Shown here in pieces: positions 45,318 through 53,568 of a stretch of DNA of 64,000 bases. This DNA comes from GWE2-42-39 sp963668595 (lineage in GTDB: Bacteria > Bacteroidota > Bacteroidia > Bacteroidales > Prolixibacteraceae). Positions within the stretch are counted from its first letter, which is position 1; every line of letters begins with the position of its first letter. Location: NCBI GenBank assembly GCA_963668595.1, contig OY764876.1, forward strand, positions 1,860,001-1,924,000, written 5' to 3'. The translations under genes were made by a program, and so were the position numbers. The notes beneath the pieces were generated by a model. The model saw nothing but the letters and a program-made list of their open reading frames with translations. It was not told where the DNA came from and did not search any database.

Positions 45318-47561
45318 ATGGATATTATTGATAAAGGAATACAAAAAGGACTGATTTCATTTGATGAAGAACGTAAGAAAATCACATACCTTCATCAAGG
45401 TAAAACAAGAAATTACAGCAATCCTGAAGAACAAGTTCAAGCAGAAGCTTTTTTAAAATTAGTTCTTTCATATAACTACCCAGTTGAGCGAATTCAGCAA
45501 TTCATTTCAGTTACAATGGGTTCGTCAGTTAAAGAAGCTGACATTGTCGTATTCAACGATGATGAATGCACTAAACCACACATTGTAGTTGAATGTAAGA
45601 AAACAGAGGTTTCGGAACTTGAATTTATACAAGCAATTGAACAGGCTGCCGCTTATGCTTATGCCCTTTCGGGAACAATAAAATATCTTTGGGTTACATC
45701 TGGAATTAAAAATGAATATTTCTTAATTGATAAGGAAAGTAACGTAAAGCAGACTATTCCAGATATTCCACGTTACGGTGTAACCGAAGTACAAAAATTT
45801 AAATATGCAAAAGGAGGACGTTATTCAAATGAGGAAGCTGGGACAGATGATACAAAACAAAAATTCTTTGAACTTGAAGTAATTGACGAAGACGAATTAA
45901 CAAGACGTTTTAAACAAGCTCACCAAGCACTTTGGGCTGGTGGAGAACTGAATCCTTCAGAAGCATTTGACGAACTAGATAAACTGATTTTTTGCAAGAT
46001 ATGGGACGAACGTAAACCACGCAAAAAAGGAGAACCTTATGATTTCCAAATTTTTAATGAACCTATCCCAAAAAATGCAACGAAAGAACAAATTGCAAAA
46101 ATTGAACTTAAAATATCTCAGGATTTATATAATCGTATTTTAGCTTTATATGCAGAGGGTCAAAAGAAAGACCCTGAAGTTTTCAAAGATTCCGTCAGAC
46201 TAAATCACCAAAAAGTAAAAACAGTTGTTGGCTATCTTGAAAGTATCAGTTTAAGCCTAACAGACCTTGATAGTAAAGGAAAAGCATTTGAAACTTTTAT
46301 GGGTGCATATTTTAGAGGTGACTTCGGACAGTATTTTACGCCACGTGCAATTGTAAAATTCATTGTAAACTCATTACCAATAAACAATGAATCCCGTGTT
46401 CTTGACACTTCTTGCGGAAGTGGTGGTTTCCTTTTGTATGCATTAGATAAAGTTAGGGTTCAAGCAGGAGAATATTATCCCGACCAAAAACCTGATTTGG
46501 CTAAGAATAAAAAAGAAGGGCTTGACCATTGGAGACATTGGCATGATTTTGCCGAAAAAAATCTTTTTGGAATAGAGATAAACGAGCAAATAGCTCGGAC
46601 TGCCAAAATGAATATGATAATTCACGATGATGGACACACCAATGTAATTTCATCCGATGGTTTATTGCGTGCAGAAGTAATGCAAACAAAAAGTGGTAAT
46701 AAAGAATTTAAATACAACAGTTTCGATTACATTATTACAAATCCACCATTTGGCAGTATTATTAAACAGACCGAAAAGGCATATTTACATCAGTATAATA
46801 TTGGCATTAAAGATTTATCATGGCTTGATATTAATTACAGAAGTGACAACGATAAGTTTAGCGAAAATAACATCAAAAAATATGGTAGAGCTAACCAAAA
46901 TACCGAGGTTCTTTTTATTGAACAGTGTTGGAATTTCTTAAAACCGGGCGGTTTCCTTGCAATTGTAATTCCAGATGGAGTAATTACTAATAGTAGCCTT
47001 CAATATGTTCGTGATAATATTGAAGATTGGTTCAGAATAGTAGCTGTTGTTTCCATGCCTCAGACAGCTTTTGCACATACAGGTGCTGGAGTTAAGAGTT
47101 CCGTAATGTTTCTTCGTAAATGGACAAAAGAAACTACGAATAATATAATTGCAACTAAAAATGAACTGCAAGACCAAATAAAAAAAGAGGCTAATTTCCT
47201 GAGAAATTTTTCGAAAATTGATAAAGAGAAAAAAAAGGTATTAAAAGAACATATTGGCTTTGTGAATAACACAGGTAAAGTTGACAAAAAAGAAATTGAA
47301 AAAACTGAGGACTTTATTGAGTGGAAAAAAGAAATAACTGACCAATATAATCAGCAAATAACTGACCTTAAAGAAGAACTACTGGATAAATACATTGAAG
47401 ATAAGCAATCTAAATTAAAAGATTACGATATCTTAATGGCAATTGCTGAAGATATTGGGTATGATGCCGTTGGAAAACCTACAGGCAATAATGAATTGGA
47501 TGTAATTGAAAAAGAGTTAAAACGCTTTATTGCTCATATCATTAAGGAGGAAAAGGTATGA
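45318..47561 (+). CDS. fused nuclease-N6-adenine methyltransferase (BcgI-like RM subunit)
   Basis: The 747-aa protein joins two activities. The N-terminal ~170 residues form an HsdR_N-like PD-(D/E)XK nuclease with D75 (KEADIVVF) and E92-C-K94 (VVECKK). A HsdM-type gamma-class N6-adenine methyltransferase follows, with SAM motif DTSCGSGGF (363-371) and catalytic NPPF (475-478). The C-terminus is coiled-coil-rich (about 600-745). No helicase domain or separate hsdR exists, so the system resembles Type IIB/IIG BcgI-like enzymes rather than Type I. It overlaps the specificity gene by 4 bp. In the cell it would methylate and cut DNA as a complex with that subunit. Confidence 0.85.
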   Translation: MDIIDKGIQKGLISFDEERKKITYLHQGKTRNYSNPEEQVQAEAFLKLVLSYNYPVERIQQFISVTMGSSVKEADIVVFNDDECTKPHIVVECKKTEVSELEFIQAIEQAAAYAYALSGTIKYLWVTSGIKNEYFLIDKESNVKQTIPDIPRYGVTEVQKFKYAKGGRYSNEEAGTDDTKQKFFELEVIDEDELTRRFKQAHQALWAGGELNPSEAFDELDKLIFCKIWDERKPRKKGEPYDFQIFNEPIPKNATKEQIAKIELKISQDLYNRILALYAEGQKKDPEVFKDSVRLNHQKVKTVVGYLESISLSLTDLDSKGKAFETFMGAYFRGDFGQYFTPRAIVKFIVNSLPINNESRVLDTSCGSGGFLLYALDKVRVQAGEYYPDQKPDLAKNKKEGLDHWRHWHDFAEKNLFGIEINEQIARTAKMNMIIHDDGHTNVISSDGLLRAEVMQTKSGNKEFKYNSFDYIITNPPFGSIIKQTEKAYLHQYNIGIKDLSWLDINYRSDNDKFSENNIKKYGRANQNTEVLFIEQCWNFLKPGGFLAIVIPDGVITNSSLQYVRDNIEDWFRIVAVVSMPQTAFAHTGAGVKSSVMFLRKWTKETTNNIIATKNELQDQIKKEANFLRNFSKIDKEKKKVLKEHIGFVNNTGKVDKKEIEKTEDFIEWKKEITDQYNQQITDLKEELLDKYIEDKQSKLKDYDILMAIAEDIGYDAVGKPTGNNELDVIEKELKRFIAHIIKEEKV

Positions 47562-48997
47562 GTGAATTTTTGCTAAGTAAAACTGTCGATAAGAATAAAG
47601 TGTTTCTAACGAAACTTTCAAACATCGAAGAAAGATTAGACCCCCCATTTTATAAAGCAGTTGAAAATATTAGAAATAATATTGAGAAACGAGCTAAATA
47701 CGAATGCAATAAATTAGTTAAATCTTGCTCAATAAAAAGAGGGAGATTTGGTCACAGACCACGCAATGACCCTCGTTTTTATGGCGGAGAATATCCATTT
47801 ATTCAAACTGGTGATATTGTAAAAGCTTCTGAGAATTATGGAAAAATAGAATTTACTCAAACTTTAAATGAATTGGGGCTGAAAACAAGTAAAATGTTTC
47901 AACCTCCCCAGCTTTTATTTACTATTGCTGCAAATATTGGAGATACTGCAATTTTAGATTTTCCAAGTTGTTTTCCCGATAGTATCGTGGCAATTGTGCC
48001 AAACGACAAGAATAAATTACTTTTAGAATATTTTGATATTTATTTAAAATTTATTAAACCTTATGTCGTTGATTTGGCTCCATATTCTGCACAAAAGAAT
48101 TTAAATAATCAACAACTCGCCCAAGTTCCAGTTATAATTCCTCCAATTGAGATTCAAAAAAGAATTATTGAAATTTACCAAGAGGCGCTATTTGTAAAAC
48201 AAAAAAAAGAAACTCAAGCAAAACAACTAATTGAGAATATTGATGAATACCTTTTAAAGGAATTAGGAATTACCTTGCCAGTTATTGACAATTCATTACA
48301 GAATAGAATATTTTATACTTCATTAATTAAGGTTAGCGGTAAAAGATTAGATTGCGATTACTATTCTATTCATTATTCAACATTGGAAGATGCAATTGGG
48401 AAATCGACATACAAAATAGATAAATTAAGTACTGTCGTTACTAATATTGCCAGTGGAAAAACTGCCACTTCTAGTGAGTATAGCGATGAAAAGTCAGATT
48501 ATCCAATAATAAAAGTCGGAAGTTATTCTTCTGAGTTTATTGATTTGGGGAAAACTGATTACACAAAATCAGAAAATAATATTGAAGCACATAAAGGAGA
48601 TATTTTTATTTTATCTGCTGCCCACCAAGCAGAATACGTCGGTAGGTTTATAAAATATTTAAATGAAGAGCCTAAAATACCGACGGCTTATGTAGGTGAG
48701 TTGATATGTGTAAGAGCTGACAAAACAGTTTGTAATTCAATGTATTTATTTAGTTTATTGTCATTAGATATTTTCAAAACACTTATCAATAGAGAAAAAA
48801 CGGGGCAGACTTCTCATGTTTATGGTAAAGATATTAAGCATATAAAAATTCCTATTCCCTCAATCGAAAAACAAAATGAGATTGCACAAAATATCTGGAA
48901 AATAAGAGAGCAATCGAAACAGCTAGTGAAAGAAGCAGTTGAAGAACTCGAAAAAGCAAAACAAAAAATTGAACAACTAATTTTAATAAATAAATGA
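47558..48997 (+). CDS. restriction-modification specificity (S) subunit
   Basis: The 479-aa protein has two target-recognition halves, each ending in a coiled-coil conserved region. The first runs through IIPPIEIQKRIIEIYQEAL; the second ends IPIPSIEKQNEIAQNIWKI plus a long helix to the C-terminus. TRD1 starts near SCSIKRGRFGHRP and TRD2 near STVVTNIASGKTATSSEY. This is the HsdS/BcgI-B layout, which recognises a bipartite sequence. It overlaps both neighbours by 4 bp, so all are co-translated. Confidence 0.88.
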   Translation: MSEFLLSKTVDKNKVFLTKLSNIEERLDPPFYKAVENIRNNIEKRAKYECNKLVKSCSIKRGRFGHRPRNDPRFYGGEYPFIQTGDIVKASENYGKIEFTQTLNELGLKTSKMFQPPQLLFTIAANIGDTAILDFPSCFPDSIVAIVPNDKNKLLLEYFDIYLKFIKPYVVDLAPYSAQKNLNNQQLAQVPVIIPPIEIQKRIIEIYQEALFVKQKKETQAKQLIENIDEYLLKELGITLPVIDNSLQNRIFYTSLIKVSGKRLDCDYYSIHYSTLEDAIGKSTYKIDKLSTVVTNIASGKTATSSEYSDEKSDYPIIKVGSYSSEFIDLGKTDYTKSENNIEAHKGDIFILSAAHQAEYVGRFIKYLNEEPKIPTAYVGELICVRADKTVCNSMYLFSLLSLDIFKTLINREKTGQTSHVYGKDIKHIKIPIPSIEKQNEIAQNIWKIREQSKQLVKEAVEELEKAKQKIEQLILINK

Positions 48998-50472
48998 AAT
49001 TAACAGGTGTAATACATACTTTAGGTGGTTTTCATACTGTTCGGGGGTTTGCTTCATTATCAGATATTGCAAAAATATCAGAACCTGAAGATTTTCAAAG
49101 AGAATTAATACCTGAGCACAAAGAAGAGATTCGGGAATTCTACCGTCGTCGCCGTGATTTATTTTTTCCTGAAGTTGTATTGTCCTATACGCTTAAATAT
49201 GATTTCACATTAGAAAATGCTATTTCTGGACTTAATCCAATACAAAACATTGTTAACGACCGTATTGAGTTTAAGTCAAACATTGATGAAATAAAATTTA
49301 AACCACTTCAAACAGAAGTTGGCAAACAAAGAGTGGTTGAAATAACTTTAAATGATGAATGGCTAGCCGCAAATAAACCTTTTTCAAGAATAGATGGTAA
49401 TCATCGTATTAGTGCTTATCTTGAAGAGAATGAACATTCACCGTTAGAAGAGTTTTCGGCACCATTTTGTTTAATTCTATTTTCAGATACCCCTTCAAGT
49501 GTAAACAGCAAAAAGGTTATTTTTCATAACATCAACTCCAAAGCTCGTCGTTTAACTACAGAAGAAGAATTAAGAGGAATAGTTGGTAATGAAAATTTCA
49601 CAGATGATGAATTAAGGGAAAGATTTGGAATAGAATATTTGCAAACAAGATTCCTTACTCAACAATTTAATCCAGAAACTTTACTTGCATTATCTAATAT
49701 TAGAAAGTGTTTTAATAATCGTAAAGGGCAATTGTGTTTAAATACTGTTATGTTTAAACTCATTATTTTTCTTAAAAACAATTCATTAATTTCTGATGAA
49801 ACCACCGATTTTGAGCCAGTAATAAACGCGTTTGAGCAAGTAAACATTTCATTTGATACTAAACCAAAATTAATTGACACAATTAATAGTGCATTTTTTA
49901 TTAGTTCAGTAGGTTTGTCTATTTCAAAGACATATTGCATTAAAACATTTTCAAATTGGCTGGCTCATAACGAGCTAGGAGAGCTTTCAGAAATAAATTC
50001 TCAATCTTTATATGACATATATTTAAAACTCTATAAAAGCACTCCAAAAATATTCGTTGCTATGCCTTTCAACGAAAGAAAACTTCCTGATTTTCAAAAT
50101 GCTTATGACAAAGCAGTGTCAAACATTAATGTTCTCAATCCAAATATTGGACTTCGTTTATATAAAATAATGTCACATGAAGGTGAAGCCGTTGATATTG
50201 TACCCAAAATGATTAATGAGATTGAAGAATGCGAAATATTTATTGCCGATATAAGCGAAGCAAACGCAAATGTTGCATATGAACTAGGTTTTGCAAAAGG
50301 TCAGAAAAAGTCCTTGATTTTTGTTCAAGACAGAGATGATAAAAGCAAAGTGCCATTCGATTATACTCAAACTTCAAGACATGTTTATGATTCTTTCGCT
50401 GATTTAACAACAAAAATAACAAACAACCTCAAAGTTATTTTAACAGAAAAAGGCTATGAACTCAACATTTAG
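48994..50472 (+). CDS. DGQHR-like domain fused to a nucleoside-deoxyribosyltransferase/TIR-like domain
   Basis: The 492-aa protein begins with a ParB/DGQHR-related domain, with SRIDGNHRISAY (DGNHR at 134-138) and INSKARRLTTEEE (about 180-192). Similar domains occur in DndB/DGQHR proteins near DNA-modification systems. The C-terminal ~140 residues match the nucleoside 2-deoxyribosyltransferase/TIR-like fold: KIFVAMPFNE (352-361), IFIADISEANANVAYELGFA with E430 as the likely catalytic glutamate, then VPFDYTQTSRHVYD. Such domains can hydrolyse NAD or nucleotides in abortive-infection systems. It overlaps the S-subunit gene by 4 bp and the next gene by 17 bp. Effector function is inferred. Confidence 0.72.
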   Translation: MKLTGVIHTLGGFHTVRGFASLSDIAKISEPEDFQRELIPEHKEEIREFYRRRRDLFFPEVVLSYTLKYDFTLENAISGLNPIQNIVNDRIEFKSNIDEIKFKPLQTEVGKQRVVEITLNDEWLAANKPFSRIDGNHRISAYLEENEHSPLEEFSAPFCLILFSDTPSSVNSKKVIFHNINSKARRLTTEEELRGIVGNENFTDDELRERFGIEYLQTRFLTQQFNPETLLALSNIRKCFNNRKGQLCLNTVMFKLIIFLKNNSLISDETTDFEPVINAFEQVNISFDTKPKLIDTINSAFFISSVGLSISKTYCIKTFSNWLAHNELGELSEINSQSLYDIYLKLYKSTPKIFVAMPFNERKLPDFQNAYDKAVSNINVLNPNIGLRLYKIMSHEGEAVDIVPKMINEIEECEIFIADISEANANVAYELGFAKGQKKSLIFVQDRDDKSKVPFDYTQTSRHVYDSFADLTTKITNNLKVILTEKGYELNI

Positions 50473-51178
50473 TAATTACAACTATCTTGAGAATAATGCT
50501 GAATACTTAAATGAATTCAAGGGAAATTCAAAAGATGAAGACAAAAAGATTTTTCAAGCATTTCAAGTAGCTATAGATACTAGAAAATTTGAAATAGAAT
50601 TATATTGGAAAAGAGCTACATATTTTTGGGCTTTTATTGCGGCTTCAGTCGCTGCTTACTTTGTTGTATTAACCTCTGACAATGTAAAAGACTTTAAGCA
50701 TCTAACCATCATTATTTCATTAATTGGCTACCTTTTTTCTTTAGGTTGGTACTTTGTTAATCGCGGTTCAAAATATTGGCAAGAAAACTGGGAAAGACAT
50801 GTTGGAAACCTTGAACAAAAAGTAATTGGACCACTGTTTGCATGGTGTAAAGTTCCTGAAAAAACGAAATTTTATCAAGTTTTAAAAGGGTTTCCAATGT
50901 CAGTTTCTAAAGTGAATCAGTTTTTAAGCTTCGTAATGGTAATATTTTGGTTTTTCTTATTTCTATATTCTTTATTGTTCAGTTACGACAAACTAGAGAT
51001 TGTGAGAGAATGGTTCACATTTGAAAAAACCTGGGTTATATTTTCATTTTGGTTTGTTTTAATAATAAGCCTAACAATTATATTTTTTCGGGCTGTACGT
51101 TCATTTATTATTAAAGAGATTGATAAGGGACTAAATGAAAATCAAAGAAATGGTTGGTTATTTATGAAAAGGAAATAG
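50456..51178 (+). CDS. RipA-like membrane protein
   Basis: The 240-aa protein has four predicted membrane helices (about 58-74, 83-101, 155-175 and 195-212). It also carries the motif WYFVNRGSKYWQENWERHV followed by LEQKVIGPLF, typical of proteins annotated as RipA-family octameric membrane proteins. A soluble N-terminus contains the KFEIELYWKRATYFW approach to the membrane. It overlaps the DGQHR-TIR-like gene by 17 bp, so the two are coupled. A membrane effector or regulator of that protein is a reasonable guess. Confidence 0.65.
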   Translation: MNSTFSNYNYLENNAEYLNEFKGNSKDEDKKIFQAFQVAIDTRKFEIELYWKRATYFWAFIAASVAAYFVVLTSDNVKDFKHLTIIISLIGYLFSLGWYFVNRGSKYWQENWERHVGNLEQKVIGPLFAWCKVPEKTKFYQVLKGFPMSVSKVNQFLSFVMVIFWFFLFLYSLLFSYDKLEIVREWFTFEKTWVIFSFWFVLIISLTIIFFRAVRSFIIKEIDKGLNENQRNGWLFMKRK

Positions 51179-51290
51179 CTAGCGCTTCGTATTCAAGCAC
51201 ATTGGCTGGTCGCTCAAAAAATCCAAAGCACGACCAAAACCAGCCAAAGAGCTTGCCTACCCCAACGCACGGACTGACAGAAAATATGTA
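51179..51290 (+). repeat. degenerate second-type attC-like hairpin at the end of the RM operon
   Basis: CAAGC (51194) pairs with GCTTG (51251), and TTGGCTGGT (51202-51210) pairs with ACCAGCCAA (51239-51247). It is followed by CCCCAACGCACGGACTG. It resembles the hairpin near 45184 but lacks a GTT core, so it seems to be a dead cassette junction just before the intact attC site 3. Confidence 0.5.
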
Positions 51291-51328
51291 GCAAATTGAA
51301 AGATAAAATGACAAAAAAATAAACACCA

Positions 51329-51456
51329 GGCGGTAACAATCTGTATATGTCATAGCCGGGTTTGTGAGTAATTGTAGGTTCATCGCCCGAATCAACTTCA
51401 TCTCAGTTTGACAGGAATGTAGTCCGCAATCGGCTACGCCACATACAGGTAACCGT
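51329..51456 (+). repeat. attC-like site 3, interrupted by an IS
   Basis: The 5' box GGCGGTAAC (51329-51337) is the reverse complement of the start of cassette 3 (45116-45124), 6.2 kb away. Arms CTGTAT and TAGCCG pair with CGGCTA and ATACAG. The shared block is at 51410-51433. The 3' core is split: CCG-T, then the IS, then CCGTTATGCCC resumes at 53142. Confidence 0.78.
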
Positions 51457-53141
51457 CAGACTGTCTAAAAACCCACATTCGATTGTTGAAAACAAATCAG
51501 GGAAAGCAAGTATAATACGAGAAGGGATTGTTATCTTGAAACATGAAATATATTCAAGGACAAGATCGCAATCAAACCCATTTATTTCCCATTTCACTGG
51601 ATCTGGCAATCGATAAAGACAACGAGGTTCGCCTGATTGATGTGTTTGTTGAGAAATTAAATCTTTCAGAAATGGGATTCCGAATTGATTTCAGCGAGAA
51701 CGGCAGACCTGCTTATCACCCGGGAGACCTGCTGAAACTTTTCATTTACGGGTATATGAACCGTATCCGCTCGTCAAGACAGCTAGAGAAAGAATGCCGT
51801 CGTAATATTGAAGTGATATGGCTTTTGAAGAACTTGACCCCCGATCACAATACGATTTCCAATTTCCGAAGAGATAATCCGCAGGCAATAAAGAAAGTAT
51901 TCCGCGAAACGGTCAGAATCGCTCAGTATTTTAACCTGATTGGCGGAAAATTACTGGCCGGTGACAGTACTAAACTCAGAGCACAAAACAGTAAGAAAAA
52001 TAATTACAACCAGAAGAAGATTGACCGTCATCTGGAATACATTGAAAACAAACTTACCGAGTATCAGAAAGCATTAGCCGAAAACGACAAAGACGCGGAA
52101 GAGATCAAAAAAGAGATATTCAAACACGAGCAACGAAGGGTGGGTTATCAGCAAATAGAGCAGCAGTTAAAGCAATCCGGGCAGGCACAAATCTCTACCT
52201 CTGATCCCGACAGCCGCCACATGATTACCCGCAACAATATTACTGAAGTAGCTTACAGTCTTCAAACCACGGTGGATGCACAAAACAATATTCCTATTGA
52301 CTATCGGGTAACCAACAACAATGATAAAAAGGCCATGGGGCCGATGCTCCGAAGGGCAAAAACCATTTTAAGAAACAATCAGTTTACTGCACTCTACGAC
52401 AAAGGCTATCATACCGGTAGCGAACTGGCTATTGCTGATACTCTGGGCATTCAGGCAATCGTGGCCATCCCTCCATTCTCAGGAGCCTCACATGCACCCG
52501 ATCTGGACTACGACGTAGAGCATTTTCTCTATAATCCCCAAGCAGATACTTACACCTGTTTGCAAGGCCATACACTGACCACTACCGGGTACTGGCACCA
52601 GGCAAAAAACGACGCAGGAGAGGTGTCGTACCGATTCAGAAACTATACAACTCCTCTGTGCAAAACATGTCCGGTTCGTCCCCGTTGTACCAAGTCGGCC
52701 GTCAATGGCAAGCAGGTCAGGCGTAGCGAGTTTGCCGGAAGCATTGAGAACAACAAAAAGAGAGTTCAGAACAGCGAAAAATTATACAAACGCAGGCAGG
52801 CCATTGTTGAACATCCTTTCGGGACAATAAAACGACAGTGGGGATTCAATTATATCATAACAAAAAGGTACAAACAACGAGCGGAAGCCGATTGCGGTCT
52901 GGTTCTCACTGCATACAATCTCCGACGGATTATCAATTTGCTGGGGACAAAAGTATTTGGAGCATACAAATCTGTTTTTTCGTCGTTTTTGAGCCTCAAA
53001 AACCGCTTTATTGAACCATTTCAAAAATCAACAAGCATTTTTATTCTGAAAATAAAAATTTATCACTACTTTCAAATCGCTGCTTTATAGCCCCAATATC
53101 AAATTGAATAGCATTGAATTTGGAGGTTTTTAGACAGACTG
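51457..53141 (+). mobile_element. IS1182-family-like insertion sequence
   Basis: The element is 1685 bp with identical 17-bp terminal inverted repeats (CAGACTGTCTAAAAACC at the left, its complement at the right) and one DDE transposase gene. A 4-bp direct repeat CCGT flanks it (51453-51456 and 53142-53145). Both ends are intact, so it looks recent and possibly active. Confidence 0.93.
51543..53090 (+). CDS. IS1182-family-like DDE transposase
   Basis: The 515-aa transposase has the N-terminal DUF772-type domain (FRIDFSENGRPAYHPGDLLKL, SRQLEKECRRNIEVIWLL), the first catalytic Asp in KLLAGDSTKLRAQNSKK and the second in ALYDKGYHTGSE. A cysteine-containing insert (CKTCPVRPRCTKSA) and a final E region (RQAIVEHPFGTIKRQWGF) follow. 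The gene is complete, starts 87 bp inside the left end and ends 51 bp before the right end. Confidence 0.92.
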   Translation: MKYIQGQDRNQTHLFPISLDLAIDKDNEVRLIDVFVEKLNLSEMGFRIDFSENGRPAYHPGDLLKLFIYGYMNRIRSSRQLEKECRRNIEVIWLLKNLTPDHNTISNFRRDNPQAIKKVFRETVRIAQYFNLIGGKLLAGDSTKLRAQNSKKNNYNQKKIDRHLEYIENKLTEYQKALAENDKDAEEIKKEIFKHEQRRVGYQQIEQQLKQSGQAQISTSDPDSRHMITRNNITEVAYSLQTTVDAQNNIPIDYRVTNNNDKKAMGPMLRRAKTILRNNQFTALYDKGYHTGSELAIADTLGIQAIVAIPPFSGASHAPDLDYDVEHFLYNPQADTYTCLQGHTLTTTGYWHQAKNDAGEVSYRFRNYTTPLCKTCPVRPRCTKSAVNGKQVRRSEFAGSIENNKKRVQNSEKLYKRRQAIVEHPFGTIKRQWGFNYIITKRYKQRAEADCGLVLTAYNLRRIINLLGTKVFGAYKSVFSSFLSLKNRFIEPFQKSTSIFILKIKIYHYFQIAAL

Positions 53142-53196
53142 CCGTTATGCCCAAGGGTGAGTCGTCCTAAAAAATGTCTACACAATATTTGTAGAT

Positions 53197-53568
53197 ATGT
53201 ATCAAAATGATCAGGTAACACGACGTTACAGTGAGGGTTTCAAACTCAAAATTTTAGCCGAACTTAGTACGGGAAAATATACCAAACGGGAGTTGTCCCG
53301 GATTTATGGTATCCAAAGCAGTACCGTAAACGAATGGATCAAGAAGTACGACCGTAAAGACTTAATGAACACACGGATCATGATCGAAAACAAAGACGAA
53401 ATCACCCGATTGAAGGAGCTCCAAAAGGAGATCGAACAACTCAAGAAGCTGTTGCTAAAGAAGGATTTAGACCAGTTGGTGAGCGATTCGTACCTTGAGG
53501 TGGCTGCCGAGATGCTGGGCTATAAAACGGTGGCAGAGCTAAAAAAAAAGCTAAACACCAAGCCATGA
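53197..53568 (+). CDS. IS3-family transposase OrfA
   Basis: The 123-aa protein has an N-terminal HTH_Tnp_1 domain (RRYSEGFKLKILAELSTGKYTK, IYGIQSSTVNEWIKKY) and a leucine-zipper-like C-terminal coil (LKELQKEIEQLKKLLLKKDLDQL). It recognises the IS ends. A run of nine A followed by G at 53541-53550 could cause a -1 frameshift into OrfB, which is in the -1 frame. Confidence 0.92.
   Translation: MYQNDQVTRRYSEGFKLKILAELSTGKYTKRELSRIYGIQSSTVNEWIKKYDRKDLMNTRIMIENKDEITRLKELQKEIEQLKKLLLKKDLDQLVSDSYLEVAAEMLGYKTVAELKKKLNTKP

Noticed and set aside
45318..48997. Type I restriction system missing hsdR
   Set aside because: The methyltransferase chain carries its own N-terminal PD-(D/E)XK nuclease domain, so a BcgI-like two-subunit enzyme explains the absence of HsdR better.
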